Shown here in pieces: positions 54,001-64,000 of a stretch of DNA of 64,000 nt. Within the stretch, counting starts at the first letter, position 1; each line of letters begins with the position of its first letter. Below the pieces are notes generated by a model that did not search any database, was not told where the DNA came from, and saw only the letters and a program-made list of their open reading frames with translations. The position numbers and the translations under genes were made by a program. The DNA is from Asterias amurensis (lineage: Eukaryota; Echinodermata; Asteroidea; Forcipulatida; Asteriidae), in the NCBI RefSeq assembly GCF_032118995.1, contig NC_092657.1:3655891-3719890 (forward strand). Direction: 5' to 3'.

Positions 54001-54050
54001 CTCCACAGCGGTTCGGCCCATCGGAGAATACCCGAGCGAGAATGACCTTA

Positions 54051-54058
54051 TGACGTCA
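54051..54058. promoter_or_regulatory. CRE palindrome upstream of Ly6-2
   Basis: TGACGTCA lies just upstream of the likely leader exon, a position compatible with a CREB/ATF site in the Ly6-2 promoter. Confidence 0.35.
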
Positions 54059-54068
54059 TTTTGCATAT

Positions 54069-54560
54069 GCTTGCATCTTTTAGACATGAAAATATTAACA
54101 ACCAGGTCCTAGTGGTTAGTCCACTCTTATGTAACAACTCCCCAAACCTGCTGCTACAAATGTACTTGAATAAAGAGGTCTGAAGCAGTGCTTGCATCTT
54201 TTAAACATGAAAATATAAACAACCTGGTCCCAGTGGCTAGTCCACTCTTATGTAACAACTCCCCAAACCTGCTGCTACAAATGTACTTGAATAAAGAGGT
54301 CTGAAGCAGTGCTTGCATCTTTTAAACTTGAAAATATAAACAACCGGGTCCCAGTGGTTAGTCCACTCTTATGTAACAACTCCCCAAACCTGCTGCTACA
54401 AATGTACTTGAATAAAGAGGTCTGAAGCAGTACTTGCATCTTTTAAACATGAAAATATAAACAACCGGGTCCCAGTGGTTAGTCCACTCTTATGTAACAA
54501 CTCCCCAAACCTGCTGCTACAAATGTACTTGAATAAAGAAGTCTGAAGCAGTACTTGCAT
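54069..54560. repeat. 121-bp tandem repeat, four copies plus a partial
   Basis: TTGCATCTTTTA starts at 54071, 54192, 54313 and 54434, with a partial unit at 54555, exactly 121 bp apart. Each unit contains GGTTAGTCCACTCTTATGTA, CCTGCTGCTACAAATGTACT and an AATAAAGAGGTCTGAAGCAG end. Unit-to-unit differences are few. Confidence 0.92.
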
Positions 54561-54589
54561 CCCATTACACTGTACATGTATCCTTTCTA

Positions 54590-54930
54590 CCCACCCGAGA
54601 TTGTCTAGCAGTCTACAGACTGTAATTTTGTTCTTTGGGAGGGGGTAATTTGGGGGTGGGGCTACATCGTGGGGTGTGATGGCTATATAGCTTCAGAGGC
54701 CATGTTGTAACTAGCTTGTTTCATTTTTGATAGAGGATAATTTGGGGTGGGGCTACAACGTGGGGTGGGCTACATTGGTCTACAGAGGCATTGTTGTAAC
54801 TAGAATATTTTATTTGTAGGGGAAATAATTTGGGGATGGGGCTGCAGAGTGGGATGGGGCTATATTGGTTTTAAATAGGCAATTTTGTCCCTTCATTTGG
54901 GAGGGGTAATTAGGGGTGGGGCTTTATAAT
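54590..54930. repeat. Degenerate G-rich tandem repeat of about 115 bp
   Basis: GGTAATTTGGGGGTGGGGCT, GATAATTTGGGGTGGGGCTA, AATAATTTGGGGATGGGGCT and GGTAATTAGGGGTGGGGCTT recur with TTGTAACTAG spacers, about three to four units. Confidence 0.75.
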
Positions 54931-55239
54931 CTACCAAGAGAAACGTTGGTGGGCGCGCGGGTCGGGACACAGCATTCAAAAAATAATTTGTATCACAAAG
55001 TAAATTACTACACAATTAAGGCTACAAGTTAACTCGTGTGTATAGTGATGAAATGCTTGATGAATTTAATTTCATCAATACTTGTTCACAATTTAAAACC
55101 ACGTTTTTATTTACACATTCTTATTCAAACTTGCACATAATTTTGTTAATTGTATTTCATTTGGTACAGCGAGACATGACAAAAGCTACAGTACTGAATA
55201 CACATTACTAATCATCGATATACTCTTTACATTAAATAC

Positions 55240-55865
55240 CGTGGTACACTCCTATGTTCCAACACCCCTGTTTCGACACTCCTATTTTCCGACACCCCTA
55301 TGACCCAATACCCCTATGTTCCGACATTCTATGCTCCAACACTCATATTTTCTGAACCCCTATGTTCCAACACCCCAACGTTCTCACGTACACCCCTATG
55401 TTCCGTAACACCCCTATGTTCCGACACCCCTATGTTCCGCCACACCCCCCCCTATGTTCCAACACCCCTACATGTATGTTCCAACACCCCTGCATGTATG
55501 TTCCGACACCCCTATGTTCCGCCACCCCTATGTTCCGACATCCTTATGTTCCAACACCCAAACATTCCGACACCCCCATGTTCCGACACCCTCATGTTCC
55601 GCCAGTTCCGACACCCCCATGTTCCGACACCCTTATGTTCCGATATGTTCCGACACCCCCATGTTCCGTCACCCTTATGTTCCGATATGTTCCGACACCC
55701 CCATGTTCTGACACCCTTATGTTCTGATATGTTCCGACACCTCCATGTTCCGACACCTCCATGTTCCGACACCTCCATGGTCCGACACCTCCATGTTCCG
55801 ACACCTCCATGTTCCGACACCCTTATGTTCCGATATGTACCTACACTCAATGTTCTGACATAGGA
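55240..55865. repeat. Minisatellite, about 15-16 bp unit (ATGTTCCGACACCCCT)
   Basis: About 40 degenerate units of TATGTTCCGACACCCC/T. It opens long reading frames on both strands (up to 187 codons with an MFRHPHVPT-like repeat), but composition, low complexity and absence of splice or promoter context argue against a gene. Confidence 0.9.
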
Positions 55866-55869
55866 TTGT

Positions 55870-56395
55870 CCAAACACAGGGGTAACGGAATATAGAGTTG
55901 TCATCATTACAGTACAGACACGTAAAAGTACAACCACGTTTTGGACCAATTACTCAATAATTAACTTAAAAATGGCTTCTCACTGGTAACCCAGAGACTG
56001 CAACATCAGGGCTATGGCTCAGTTGGTAGATCGCAGCTTGCAAAATCCTGTGAATTTTTTTTTTTTCATCGCAATATATTTAAAAAAACTCTCCATTGGT
56101 CTTTTTAATTAAAACATAATTATACACAAATCAAGGTGATAATATTACATGAAAACTTTCAGAAAAGAAAAACTCAACTGCTTACATTTCTTATTTATTC
56201 ATTAAAAAATAATAATAATTCATAAATCTGTCTGCACCTGAACAATGTTTGTTGTGGCGTTAAAAAAACAGGCAGGTTTGTCATCAGGCCATTTTTCCAA
56301 ACACATTTTCATCTGATGCGCAATCGGTATGTAAATCACACAACAAATAAACAATAAAATGTCAAGATATTTTAACCATTTGGCAACATAGGATT
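55870..56395. other. Gene-less stretch
   Basis: A partial tRNA-like head (GGGCTATGGCTCAGTTGGTA) lies at about 56008-56040 without a B box. Nothing else was supported. Confidence 0.35.
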
Positions 56396-56399
56396 CGAA

Positions 56400-56580
56400 C
56401 TGCCCCTAGCTACCCAGCAATCTCGGTAGTCTAGTTGGTAACATGCTGCTCTAGAATTGTAAGGGTCGTGGGTTCGAATCCCACCCAAGTGATATGCCTG
56501 TGATATTTTTTTCACAGGACTCAGGGAAAGTACTGATTATATACAGTGCTAACACACATCAGTGTATAGGTAAAAACCAA
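56400..56580 (+). mobile_element. tRNA-derived SINE-2 with both pol III boxes
   Basis: A box TAGTCTAGTTGG at 56427-56438 and B box GGTTCGAATCC at 56471-56481 lie in a tRNA-like head. They are followed by GATATGCCTGTGATATTTTT and the tail block TATACAGTGCTAACACACAT. Partial copies: 24050, 47478, 49541 (minus), 62937. Confidence 0.75.
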
Positions 56581-57064
56581 AGTTAAAATTTGGCAAACAC
56601 TTATTGATCTAAAGAAATATCAATCGATCAATCATTGATCAAGTAATGGATCTACAATCAATCACTTAATCAATTATTCAATTTAAGTTGGGAAGGTAGT
56701 GCATCAATTCTGCTCTACTAAGCAGGCTCTGGTTGATGATATCAATGCCTCCATGCTTACGGCTGAAGTGCAGAATTCTGCGTTAGGCAGAGCCATGAAA
56801 TGCGCCATTTTGTGTGTGATTCTTCCTGCACCGTTTTAGTAAACGTTCTATCACTTTTGTTGCGCTGTAGCTTTAAGTTGCTTTTGAGGTGGATCATAAC
56901 GGCTCCTTTAAAGGTCTGATTGTCCGTGATGGATTAGATGTCTGTTGTGGCAATGTGTTCCAGTCTTTAATAACTGTTTTGGGTATGAATGAATATACCC
57001 CTGAAAGTATACAAACATGTTTTAGATTGCCTCAGCGGTAAAAAATATGGCACCTTGGGGTTAG
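56581..57064. other. Gene-less stretch
   Basis: No exon was supported. A short AATCAATCA-rich patch (about 56605-56690) is the only visible pattern. Confidence 0.35.
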
Positions 57065-57290
57065 CTTATAGACGTTGTGACCTCTGACGTCACTCAAAAA
57101 CTAAACATGATTCGCACGCATACCGCCGGGCAAAACCTTTGTGTTTTGGCAGCCAGCTAGAAAGTACATGCAATCTTACCATGACTACGTCTTTTTGCCC
57201 GGCGAAACATGACGTGTACAGTGTTTTGTCAATAGAGGGCGGTTTGAATGTAAACATCGGTCACATTGTCTATAAATTGCGAGGTGGACA
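57065..57290. repeat. Dispersed repeat pair member (ATACCGCCGGGCAAAACC)
   Basis: Second copy of the segment at 43970-44200, in the same orientation. It differs by scattered substitutions and short indels. Confidence 0.75.
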
Positions 57291-57563
57291 CTTGCAGACT
57301 CAGATTTGCATTGATACCCGACAATAGATCTATCAACAGTCAGCCACACACAAACATGCCCAATTAAAAAAATTTAAAAATAAACTAAAAGCACAATGCA
57401 AGATCTAAAAGACTCAATTTACAAGTTACAAATGTAAAGGCGTTATGCAGGACAAAACATTGAGCCATCATATTGAAAAACACAAGACTGTCGGACTTGC
57501 TTATACTGGCCCAGGACTAAAATCACTTGCCTTTGTCCTGTGGTCCGGTGTCAAATTCAACCC

Positions 57564-57803
57564 CAGGGCCCAATTTACTAGAGCTGCTAAGCACAAAAAT
57601 TTGCTTAGCATGAAAATTCTTCACTGATAAAAACAGGATTACCAACCAAAATTCGATTTGGTGCATATTGCTTGTTATTGGTATTCAGCTGTTGTTTGCT
57701 GAAAATCTCGTGGACATTTGGTTGGTAATCCTGTTTTTATCAAGGCAAACATTTCATGCTAAGCAAATTTTTGTGCTTAGCAGCTTTAGGAAATTGGGCC
57801 CTG
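57564..57803. mobile_element. GGGCCCAATTTCATAGAGCTGC-family hairpin
   Basis: CAGGGCCCAATTTACTAGAG pairs with CTTTAGGAAATTGGGCCCTG, and GATAAAAACAGGATTACCAA pairs with TTGGTAATCCTGTTTTTATC. It lies about 165 bp downstream of the RP2 stop. Confidence 0.85.
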
Positions 57804-57968
57804 GCATTGCAACAAATGCCTCCGCTGTCTCAGTGAAATATCAACCCCGCAGAGGAGTATGAAACTTCCACTGAATGGGTATGGTCACCTCGTCCAGAGT
57901 AGCGACCGTTAAAAAATATTTAAAATCCTCTAAAAGGCTAACAAGTCAAAGGCTTGAATAAACTTTGT

Positions 57969-60900
57969 TCACATCGCCATCTGTGTCTCTACAAGGTTCT
58001 TCCATCCATCCAGCGCCTGTGTGCCTTCCTCCGGGCTCTGGGGCAGGTAGACGATCGAATCGCCGATGAGCGGTTGGGCCACTTCTTGGCATTTCTGGGC
58101 CGTGTTGGCGCCGGCAAATTCGAGACCTACCACTGGACCTGTGATAAAAGGGGAACAAATCTTGTTAGAACATAATGGGCCCAAATTCAATGCTGGAGTC
58201 GGTGCTGCCCAGGTCAAAATTCCAGTTGAACCTAGTTAACTGAGGTCAACTGGTTCAACTGGATAGTGACCAAACTCGTCCATTTTCCATATTAACCAAC
58301 TGGTTTGGACTAGGTTTAACTGTGTTCAACTAGGTTGAAATTATAAACCAGTTAGTTTCTACTGTCCATTTTCCATATTAAACCAACTGGTTTTAAATGT
58401 GTTTAACTACATGTAGTTTATCAACTGGTTTTCAACTAGTTCCAGTTAAACCCAGTTTAACTATGTTCAACTGGAATTTTGACCTGGGTGGTCATTGAAA
58501 TCTTCTTTGTAAATGATCTTTATTTGATCTCACTATTGGTTATTTTGTTAAATTTGTTGATGGTCAATCTTAAGAATGGTGTGTCGTATGTGGTTTTACC
58601 GTTTTAAATATACTTTCACACCAGGTTAAGGAATTTTATGTACTTTTTAACATGACTCGACTCATAAGATACTAAAATGATTTGAATTGAATTTAGCTCT
58701 GGCTTTACAAAAGATATGTTGTCCAAGCGATTTTACAAGAAGGACCTGGGCCCAATTTCATAGAGCTGCGAAGCACAAAAAAATTGCTAAGCATGAAATT
58801 TCTTCCTTGATAAAAACAGGATTACCAACCAAATTTCCACGTGATTTCCAGGATAAGCAAACAACAGCTGAATACCAGTAACAAGCAATATGCAACAAAT
58901 ACAAAATTGGTTGGCAATCCTGTTTTTATCAAGGAAGAAATTTCATGCTAAGCAAATTTTTGTGCTTAGCAGCTCTATGAAATTGGGCCCTGGTATATCA
59001 ACATGGTGTGTAAATTAGGCTTGGGGTCCCCCAGAAGCCTATTATAAGTTATCACACAAGTGGAGTGGAATATGGAAAAATATAAAGCCTCTGCTTCCCG
59101 TATCAAACGGGATCGAGTGATTACTGAAAAAAGAACTGGACGTTTCAACTAATGGACCGATCCGGCCTTTCAATCAAACTGTGCGCGTTCACCCATTTGA
59201 CCAATAACAGCAATGATTGTGGTCGGACAAACTCGGTCATGCGTGTGCGTATATTTGGCACGCGCGGCAGAATCGTGCAGAATGTCATTGGGAGCGCTCG
59301 TACATGTGTCTTGCTCACGTGCGCGGTGGGCGGAGCTTAGTGGAAAGCCTGAACGGTCCATCGTATCCCCCAGAAGCCTAAAACACAAGAAATACTGTCC
59401 GAGCGTTTAATGAAGACGGACTGGTGCTCTAACACTAGAGGGAAAGTCTGTTTCATACTCACCATTTGTGGCAGCAGAGATGTACCTGTTATCCTCACCA
59501 AAGAGTCTGGTTACCATACCAGCATCCATGTTGATCTCTGTAGTCCGCACTAAGCTGCAACTCCCCTGATTGATCAAATCACATCAGTGAAACAACAATA
59601 AATGATAATAGGCATTAAACAATAACCCGCAGCTGCTGTGTAGACCATTTGCATGTAATGTCACACGCTCAAAAACACCCACACTGGGGTAAAGAAGTGT
59701 CATCACTGGGGTAAAAGGAGGCAAATGATTGGACGATAGCTGTTCATAAAACCGTGCCTTTAACCATAATAGACTGCCCATCCAGGGCAAAAGAGGCTGT
59801 GACCTTTGTGGCCTCCATTTAATCTTAGGTCTCGTACCAAGGCCCAGACCAGGGCAAGAGAAGCTGTGGCCTTTAATTTGTGGCCTTTGTTTAATTCTAG
59901 TCCTGGTTTACTTACCTCATTTCTCATCTCATTTATGAACTTCCTTAGTCTTTGGTCTGATGAAGGGTCTTTAAAGAAGGCGACAAGTGATGACTGAAAC
60001 CAAAAATCAAAGAGACTTCTTATTTATTAGGAACGCATGACTGGTACTCAGAAACGGCTTGTACCAAAATTTCCATAGCAGCAAGATCTGATCTACTTCC
60101 AATCAACAAAAAAGGTCAAAGAAAGGGTCTTGTCCTAAATTGACATTTTCCAATGTTTCCCCCTGTTGAAATAGTATCTATGTTTCTGAAACAAAACTGA
60201 ATGTCTGTTTCATATTATTTTTTCAGACACTTTTATAAGAAAAAGTTTGTGTCAAACACTGACCTGTGAACCTTTATGTTTCTTGCCACCGAGGGTCAGC
60301 GGTACAACGCTGTCATCTGCTGATGTTGAGATTTTCATGCTCTGAAATTGTTCTGTCGTTGGTAGCGGTAGGTAGTCAGAAACCTTTGCACTCTGAAAAA
60401 GAACAAAAAATCGCCAATAACGAAATCGCTCCTTGAATAGAAAAACTGTGGTCTTGCGTTTTCAAATAAATATACTATAAATCATAATGTATAATTTTGT
60501 AATTGTGTTGCATTTGACCGGTCTTGAACATTGTGTCCTTAAGCAAGACACTTTACCATTATATACTTCAAAGGATGGGATGTATAAAGCCCTTGGTCCT
60601 GTGTTATGCCCAGTGTTTATGGTTTGATCGGCGGCATATTGTGCCACAGCAACTTGTAAACCAATTAAGGAATAGATCTCATACTTCAAAATGTAGCTCC
60701 ACATACCCGGCGCTTAGATACGCCCCTTAGGAAAGTAATAAAGAGCTCTTAAAGTCATTCAGACTCAGTACTAAAGTCGGTTTAACTCCAGGTTCAACCA
60801 GATCGAGCTCAACTCTGTGTGTCTGAACGATACTAAAGTTAGTCCGAATTGGGTTAAACCCATAAAAAATAGACCATCCAGCGAGGGGGTGTATCTTTAA

Positions 60901-63754
60901 ACCGCTTTGGGTTTATCTTTTAACACTGTGTGTGGACAGAATAAAAAAGACCACATCCGAATTAACTCACAACAGACGACCCATTGACCTCCATAATCAT
61001 TACCTAAACACACGGTGACCAATGAACAGGACAATAAACCGGATGTTAGAATAACAGGGTTGCGTTTGCTTTTACCTCTTAAAACCAAAGATAAACCATA
61101 TCGGGTTTAACGCAGTGCTGTCTGAACGCAAGGGGAGCAACTTTTTACAACCACCTCAAAAGTTAACCGGTTCGGGTCTAACTTAGTACGCTGTCTGAGC
61201 ATACCCATATACAAGATAAGAACCCAGTAGGATTATTTGTAAAGGCGGAGTGCTTTTACTCTTTCCTTGTCTTTGCATCCTCTTACCTCTGGTAACTGAG
61301 ACCAATTCTGCTCATCTGGCATAGGTGAGAAGTCATGTATCGTGTCCCATGTATTGCAGTAGGGGCTGAGGTTACTTTTTGCAAACTGATCTAAGGGAGG
61401 AAAACAGAAAACAAATCTTTAAAACTCATGTATGTGCTACGAAAAATTTTAAGGGCACTGCAGTCGTGATAGAATGGTCAGACAGTAGGAGGGTTGACTG
61501 TGTACTGTGTAGATGCATTCACAACATGATAACTATTGCAGGCTCTCATTCAAAACCACAGTGGATGATATTGAATGGTAAGACAGTAGGAGGGTTGACT
61601 GTGTACTGTGTAGATATATTTACTACCCTATACTAGATCTGCTGTGAGAAGACCTATCGAACTGGAACAAAGTTTTCACGGAGGGTGATAGTCTTGAATT
61701 AATTCATGGAGATAGTCTGGTGCTGAACTACTATTTGTACAGAAATCACATCCAGGCCGTTCACAGTGTCTGTGTTAGCATTAGTTTTGTGGGCGAGTGT
61801 TAGGACTTTGAAAACTATCTGAGATACCATACCATACGTTTCTGACCTGTGAGCTCCCGGTAGTTGAACCGCTCACCCTTACTAATTTGGGGCTAATCAT
61901 CCTTACTCGCAGCTAAGAGCTGAACTGCGAAGGACACGGCTACAACATGTTCAAGAGGCAGGCACGCAAGAGTGCATTTAGCTGCCAGCCACATCAACCT
62001 ATTATGACCTTGGAGCACAGCCAAGATCGAAAGTGTTTGGTTTTTCCCGAGGGAGGAAAACCGGATAGTCTGGAAAACCCTTGTGGCACACCAGAAAACC
62101 AATGCACAACTCAACTCACATATGGCCCTGGCCGGGAATCGAACCGGGTCACCTTGGTGAGTGGTGAGCGCTTTACGCACAAGCCAACTATGTCACCCAG
62201 TGGGCTAAATTGGGTTGAGCCCGCCACTAAAAACAATCAAGCTACAACATTAACCTCACCATGTAACGCCTCATCAAATCCCAAATAACTTGTCTCAGGT
62301 ATGATACCTCACAGAGGCAACGAATGTGATTGCCTCCATGCCCCCTGGTCACTGCATTGGTGCCCTTGAAATTCTCCAGTAGAAATTGAAAGGGTGCCCT
62401 TTACCATGGAGAAAATGCCTTGGTGCCCTTGCCCTTTCAAAAACGAAGCATAGAGATTGTACTTCATCCTTTTGCTAAGCAACTTTTTTCTTACCTGCAA
62501 GTTCCGGGTAGTGATACTGGAAACATCCGAATCGTATCTTGGTAGATGTCTCTATGATTGGCTGGGAGCTGCAGTGAAGATAGACGTCGATTGACTTGCA
62601 ATCTCGAGTACGGAACTGCTGGCAGGCGATGACCGCTTTGCAATTCGTACAGTTGCGCAGAAATATGCTGCAAAACAGAACATACATAGTTAAAGAAGAA
62701 TTATAAATCGAGTGTTGTGAGAATGGACACACTAAAACAAATCCACCCCCAAGAAAAAAAATATGCATCTGTGATGCCAAAATCAGGCATTTCTCTGAAA
62801 TTTTCAAATGTGAATTTTTTTTCACAGGACTTTGTATGGGTAAAGTAAAATAATATTTTCTTTCTCCGATGCAAATAAATTTGTTGTTGCAGTACCTGCT
62901 GCTAAAGTATAGGATAACTGCCTGTACACCTGTTACCTGGCAATCTCGACGGTCTAGTAAGACACAGCTCTAGAATGCAAATGTTGTGGGCTCGAATCCC
63001 CAGGATACAGGACTCATGCTTATTGCACTAATACAAACAAACAGGGGCCAATTTCATAGAGCTGCTTTAAAAGCAAAAAATTTGGTTAAGCACGGAAATA
63101 GCTTGCTTATTTTACACATGTTACTGGCCAAAATGTCATGCCATATACATAGCTTGTGACTGGTATTGAGCTATTGTTTACTTAGCATAACAATTGAGTG
63201 GAGTCTTGGCCAGTATTCTGATATTACTAAGCATGGATTATTTTGCTTAAGCAGAATTTTGTGCTTAAGCAGCTCTATGAAATTGGCCCCAGTTGGTAGA
63301 GTGCTGGAACCTTAATGCAGAGGTGACAGGTTCTATAGTCAACTAGATATTTCTCATCCTGCAGCTTTTGACTTACCTTCCTTTTATGGGACCCAGGAAT
63401 ATATTGCAGTCTTGGCACTTGTCGATTGTGATCGTCGCTGAGTGGTCAAAGATGTAGATGTTACAGTTCTGGATAAGAGAAACAAATGAGAGTCTATTAA
63501 AGGCAGTGGACACTATTGGTAATTGTCAAAGACTAGCCTTCACACTTGGGTGTATAATAAGTGAAAAAGTGGTGGCGCCATACAGAAAGTTATCCTTAAT
63601 AGGGACTATGAGAAGAAAAAATATGTGGAGACCAACCTGACAATTCTTAATAATGAACTGCTGGCCGTCCACTTTGCCTGGTACCCGGCCTATTGTCTCC
63701 CCGTTGAGGTCTTCAATTTTGTAGTCTTTCGGGTCTGGACGATCTTTACGGTCC
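57969..63754 (-). CDS. RP2: RP2: TBCC-domain GTPase-activating protein for ARL3, 5' partial
   Basis: Eight exons were read: 63754-63637, 63468-63377, 62667-62495, 61390-61287, 60392-60264, 59993-59916, 59565-59463 and 58138-57969 (stop 57971-57969), all GT-AG and in phase, giving 321 residues. The human protein is 350, so only about 30 N-terminal residues, including the acylated start, are missing beyond the right edge. Exons 1-4 here form the TBCC beta-helix ([62 protein letters not shown]), and the arginine finger in the QFRTRDC motif is conserved. The later exons match the linker ([12 protein letters not shown]) and the NDPK-like C-terminal domain ([12 protein letters not shown]). RP2 stimulates ARL3-GTP hydrolysis and helps release lipidated cargo into cilia. 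It should be functional. Confidence 0.95.
58208..58489. mobile_element. TIR element with CCCAGGTCAAAATTCC ends
   Basis: CCCAGGTCAAAATTCCAGTT pairs with AACTGGAATTTTGACCTGGG over about 24 bp. Internal GGTTCAACT / AGTTGAACC words recur. It lies in an RP2 intron. Confidence 0.85.
58745..58992. mobile_element. GGGCCCAATTTCATAGAGCTGC-family hairpin, best preserved
   Basis: CCTGGGCCCAATTTCATAGA pairs with TCTATGAAATTGGGCCCTGG, and AGCATGAAATTTCTTCCTTG pairs with CAAGGAAGAAATTTCATGCT. It lies in an RP2 intron. Confidence 0.88.
60510..60740 (+). mobile_element. SINE fragment (same family as 3046), diverged
   Basis: TTGTGTCCTTAAGCAAGACA, GGATGGGATGTATAAAGCCC and CCACAGCAACTTGTAAACCA correspond to body blocks of the SINE at 3046. 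Head and tail are missing. It lies in an RP2 intron. Confidence 0.65.
60758..61200. mobile_element. Inverted-repeat element with TCAGACTCAGTACTAAAG ends
   Basis: The left TCAGACTCAGTACTAAAGTC pairs imperfectly with the right ACTTAGTACGCTGTCTGAGC. Internal words GGTTTAAC and GTTAAACC are frequent. It lies in an RP2 intron. Confidence 0.55.
61460..61640. repeat. Short direct duplication in an RP2 intron
   Basis: GACAGTAGGAGGGTTGACTG followed by TGTACTGTGTAGAT occurs twice, about 102 bp apart. Confidence 0.7.
61640..62494. other. RP2 intron without recognised exons or elements
   Basis: A patch near 62125-62200 (GGGAATCGAACCGGGTCACC and GAGCGCTTTACGCACAAGCC) looks like the reverse strand of a tRNA-like SINE head with a B box GGTTCGATTCC on the minus strand. 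Nothing else was supported. Confidence 0.4.
62937..63010 (+). mobile_element. SINE-2 head fragment
   Basis: CTGGCAATCTCGACGGTCTA and GGGCTCGAATCCCCAGGA correspond to the head of the SINE at 56400. It lies in an RP2 intron. Confidence 0.5.
63052..63292. mobile_element. GGGCCCAATTTCATAGAGCTGC-family hairpin
   Basis: GGGGCCAATTTCATAGAGCT pairs with AGCTCTATGAAATTGGCCCC. The interior contains paired TTGGTTAAGC and GCTTAAGCAG words. It lies in an RP2 intron. Confidence 0.8.
63498..63600. mobile_element. Fused ends of two MITE families
   Basis: A main-family end (TTAAAGGCAGTGGACACTAT, to about 63552) is joined directly to an arm of the GGTGGCGCCATAC family seen at 9190-9445. It is a truncated composite in an RP2 intron, about 30 bp from the RP2 exon at 63637 and the exon at 63468. 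Confidence 0.65.
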
Positions 63755-64000
63755 CTGGAAATAACGAACAAGAAACAAAACAAAAAGTCAGTTAGCAGTT
63801 AGCATTATTTATCATCTTCATGTCGGAAGGACTGTCTGCAAATTTTAAGTGTAATAGTGTAAGGGCGCGCCCACTCACAATTTAAAACTTACATAACCAA
63901 TGTTATTTATTTTCAATACACTTTCAAAGTCTTCTTCAAGCCTTGTGATTTATGTTTTAGTTAAGTATGAGGTGCCCCTTCAAAATGTTCCTATAGACTT

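Noticed and set aside
55300..55863. 187-codon open frame encoding repeated MFRHPHVPT-like peptides (and a minus-strand counterpart)
   Set aside because: It is translation of a 15-16-bp minisatellite. Frames open on both strands, and there is no splice, promoter or domain evidence.
56425..56490. A tRNA gene
   Set aside because: Same reasoning: this is a SINE head with multiple degraded copies and no closed acceptor stem.
61893..62288. Overlapping frames of 95 and 113 codons in an RP2 intron
   Set aside because: No splice sites fit the RP2 phases, there is no recognisable domain, and the region holds a tRNA-like repeat remnant.

Overview
This is eukaryotic nuclear DNA from an animal, most likely an echinoderm and possibly a sea star. 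The reasons are spliced genes with GT-AG introns, a PAN plus fibrinogen-domain secreted protein of the kind common in echinoderms, an RP2 orthologue, and a very dense load of short terminal-inverted-repeat elements that I associate from memory with echinoderm genomes. The class-level call is an inference. Most of the window is intron or repeat; exons are a few percent of it. Splice sites, phases and translations were worked out by hand, and no search was run.

Genes, left to right. (1) About 5.56-6.06 kb, plus: the last two coding exons of a small cysteine-rich single-pass membrane protein (TM-B). (2) About 12.1-10.16 kb, minus: a secreted protein with a farnesoic acid O-methyltransferase-like (Methyltransf_FA) domain, 3' end not found. 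(3) 27.35 kb, plus: a signal-peptide exon whose phase fits the TM-A gene 14 kb downstream. (4) 30.80-31.79 kb, plus: an intronless PAN/apple plus fibrinogen-like (FReD) secreted protein. (5) 41.5-44.6 kb, plus: TM-A, a paralogue of TM-B with the same exon lengths, phases and C-terminal Phe-Trp. (6) 48.9-47.1 kb, minus: a complete Ly6/uPAR three-finger GPI-anchored protein. (7) 52.2-50.7 kb, minus: a second complete Ly6/uPAR protein with a non-coding leader exon near 53.8-54.0 kb. (8) 63.75-57.97 kb, minus: RP2, the ARL3 GTPase-activating protein, lacking only its first coding exon, which lies beyond the right edge.

Repeats. A segment of about 4.1-4.4 kb is present three times in tandem between 12.5 and 24.6 kb. 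The middle copy carries an expanded 68-bp VNTR, and the third copy has lost about 0.9 kb at a junction between two mobile-element copies. A non-LTR retrotransposon (minus strand, about 32.57-37.3 kb) keeps ORF1 intact and has ORF2 broken only at two A8 runs. One MITE-like family, with ends near GGCAGTGGACACTATTGGTAA, recurs more than 20 times and is itself interrupted by other elements. Also present are tRNA-derived SINEs (one with an ATT tail of about 460 bp), several other inverted-repeat families, and minisatellites at 54.07-54.93 and 55.24-55.86 kb.

Functionally, six of the seven gene loci encode secreted or surface cysteine-rich proteins (two Ly6, PAN-FReD, FA-domain, two TM), and the seventh, RP2, is a ciliary trafficking factor. 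I see no operon-like logic. The TM-A/TM-B family is the best candidate for something undescribed.
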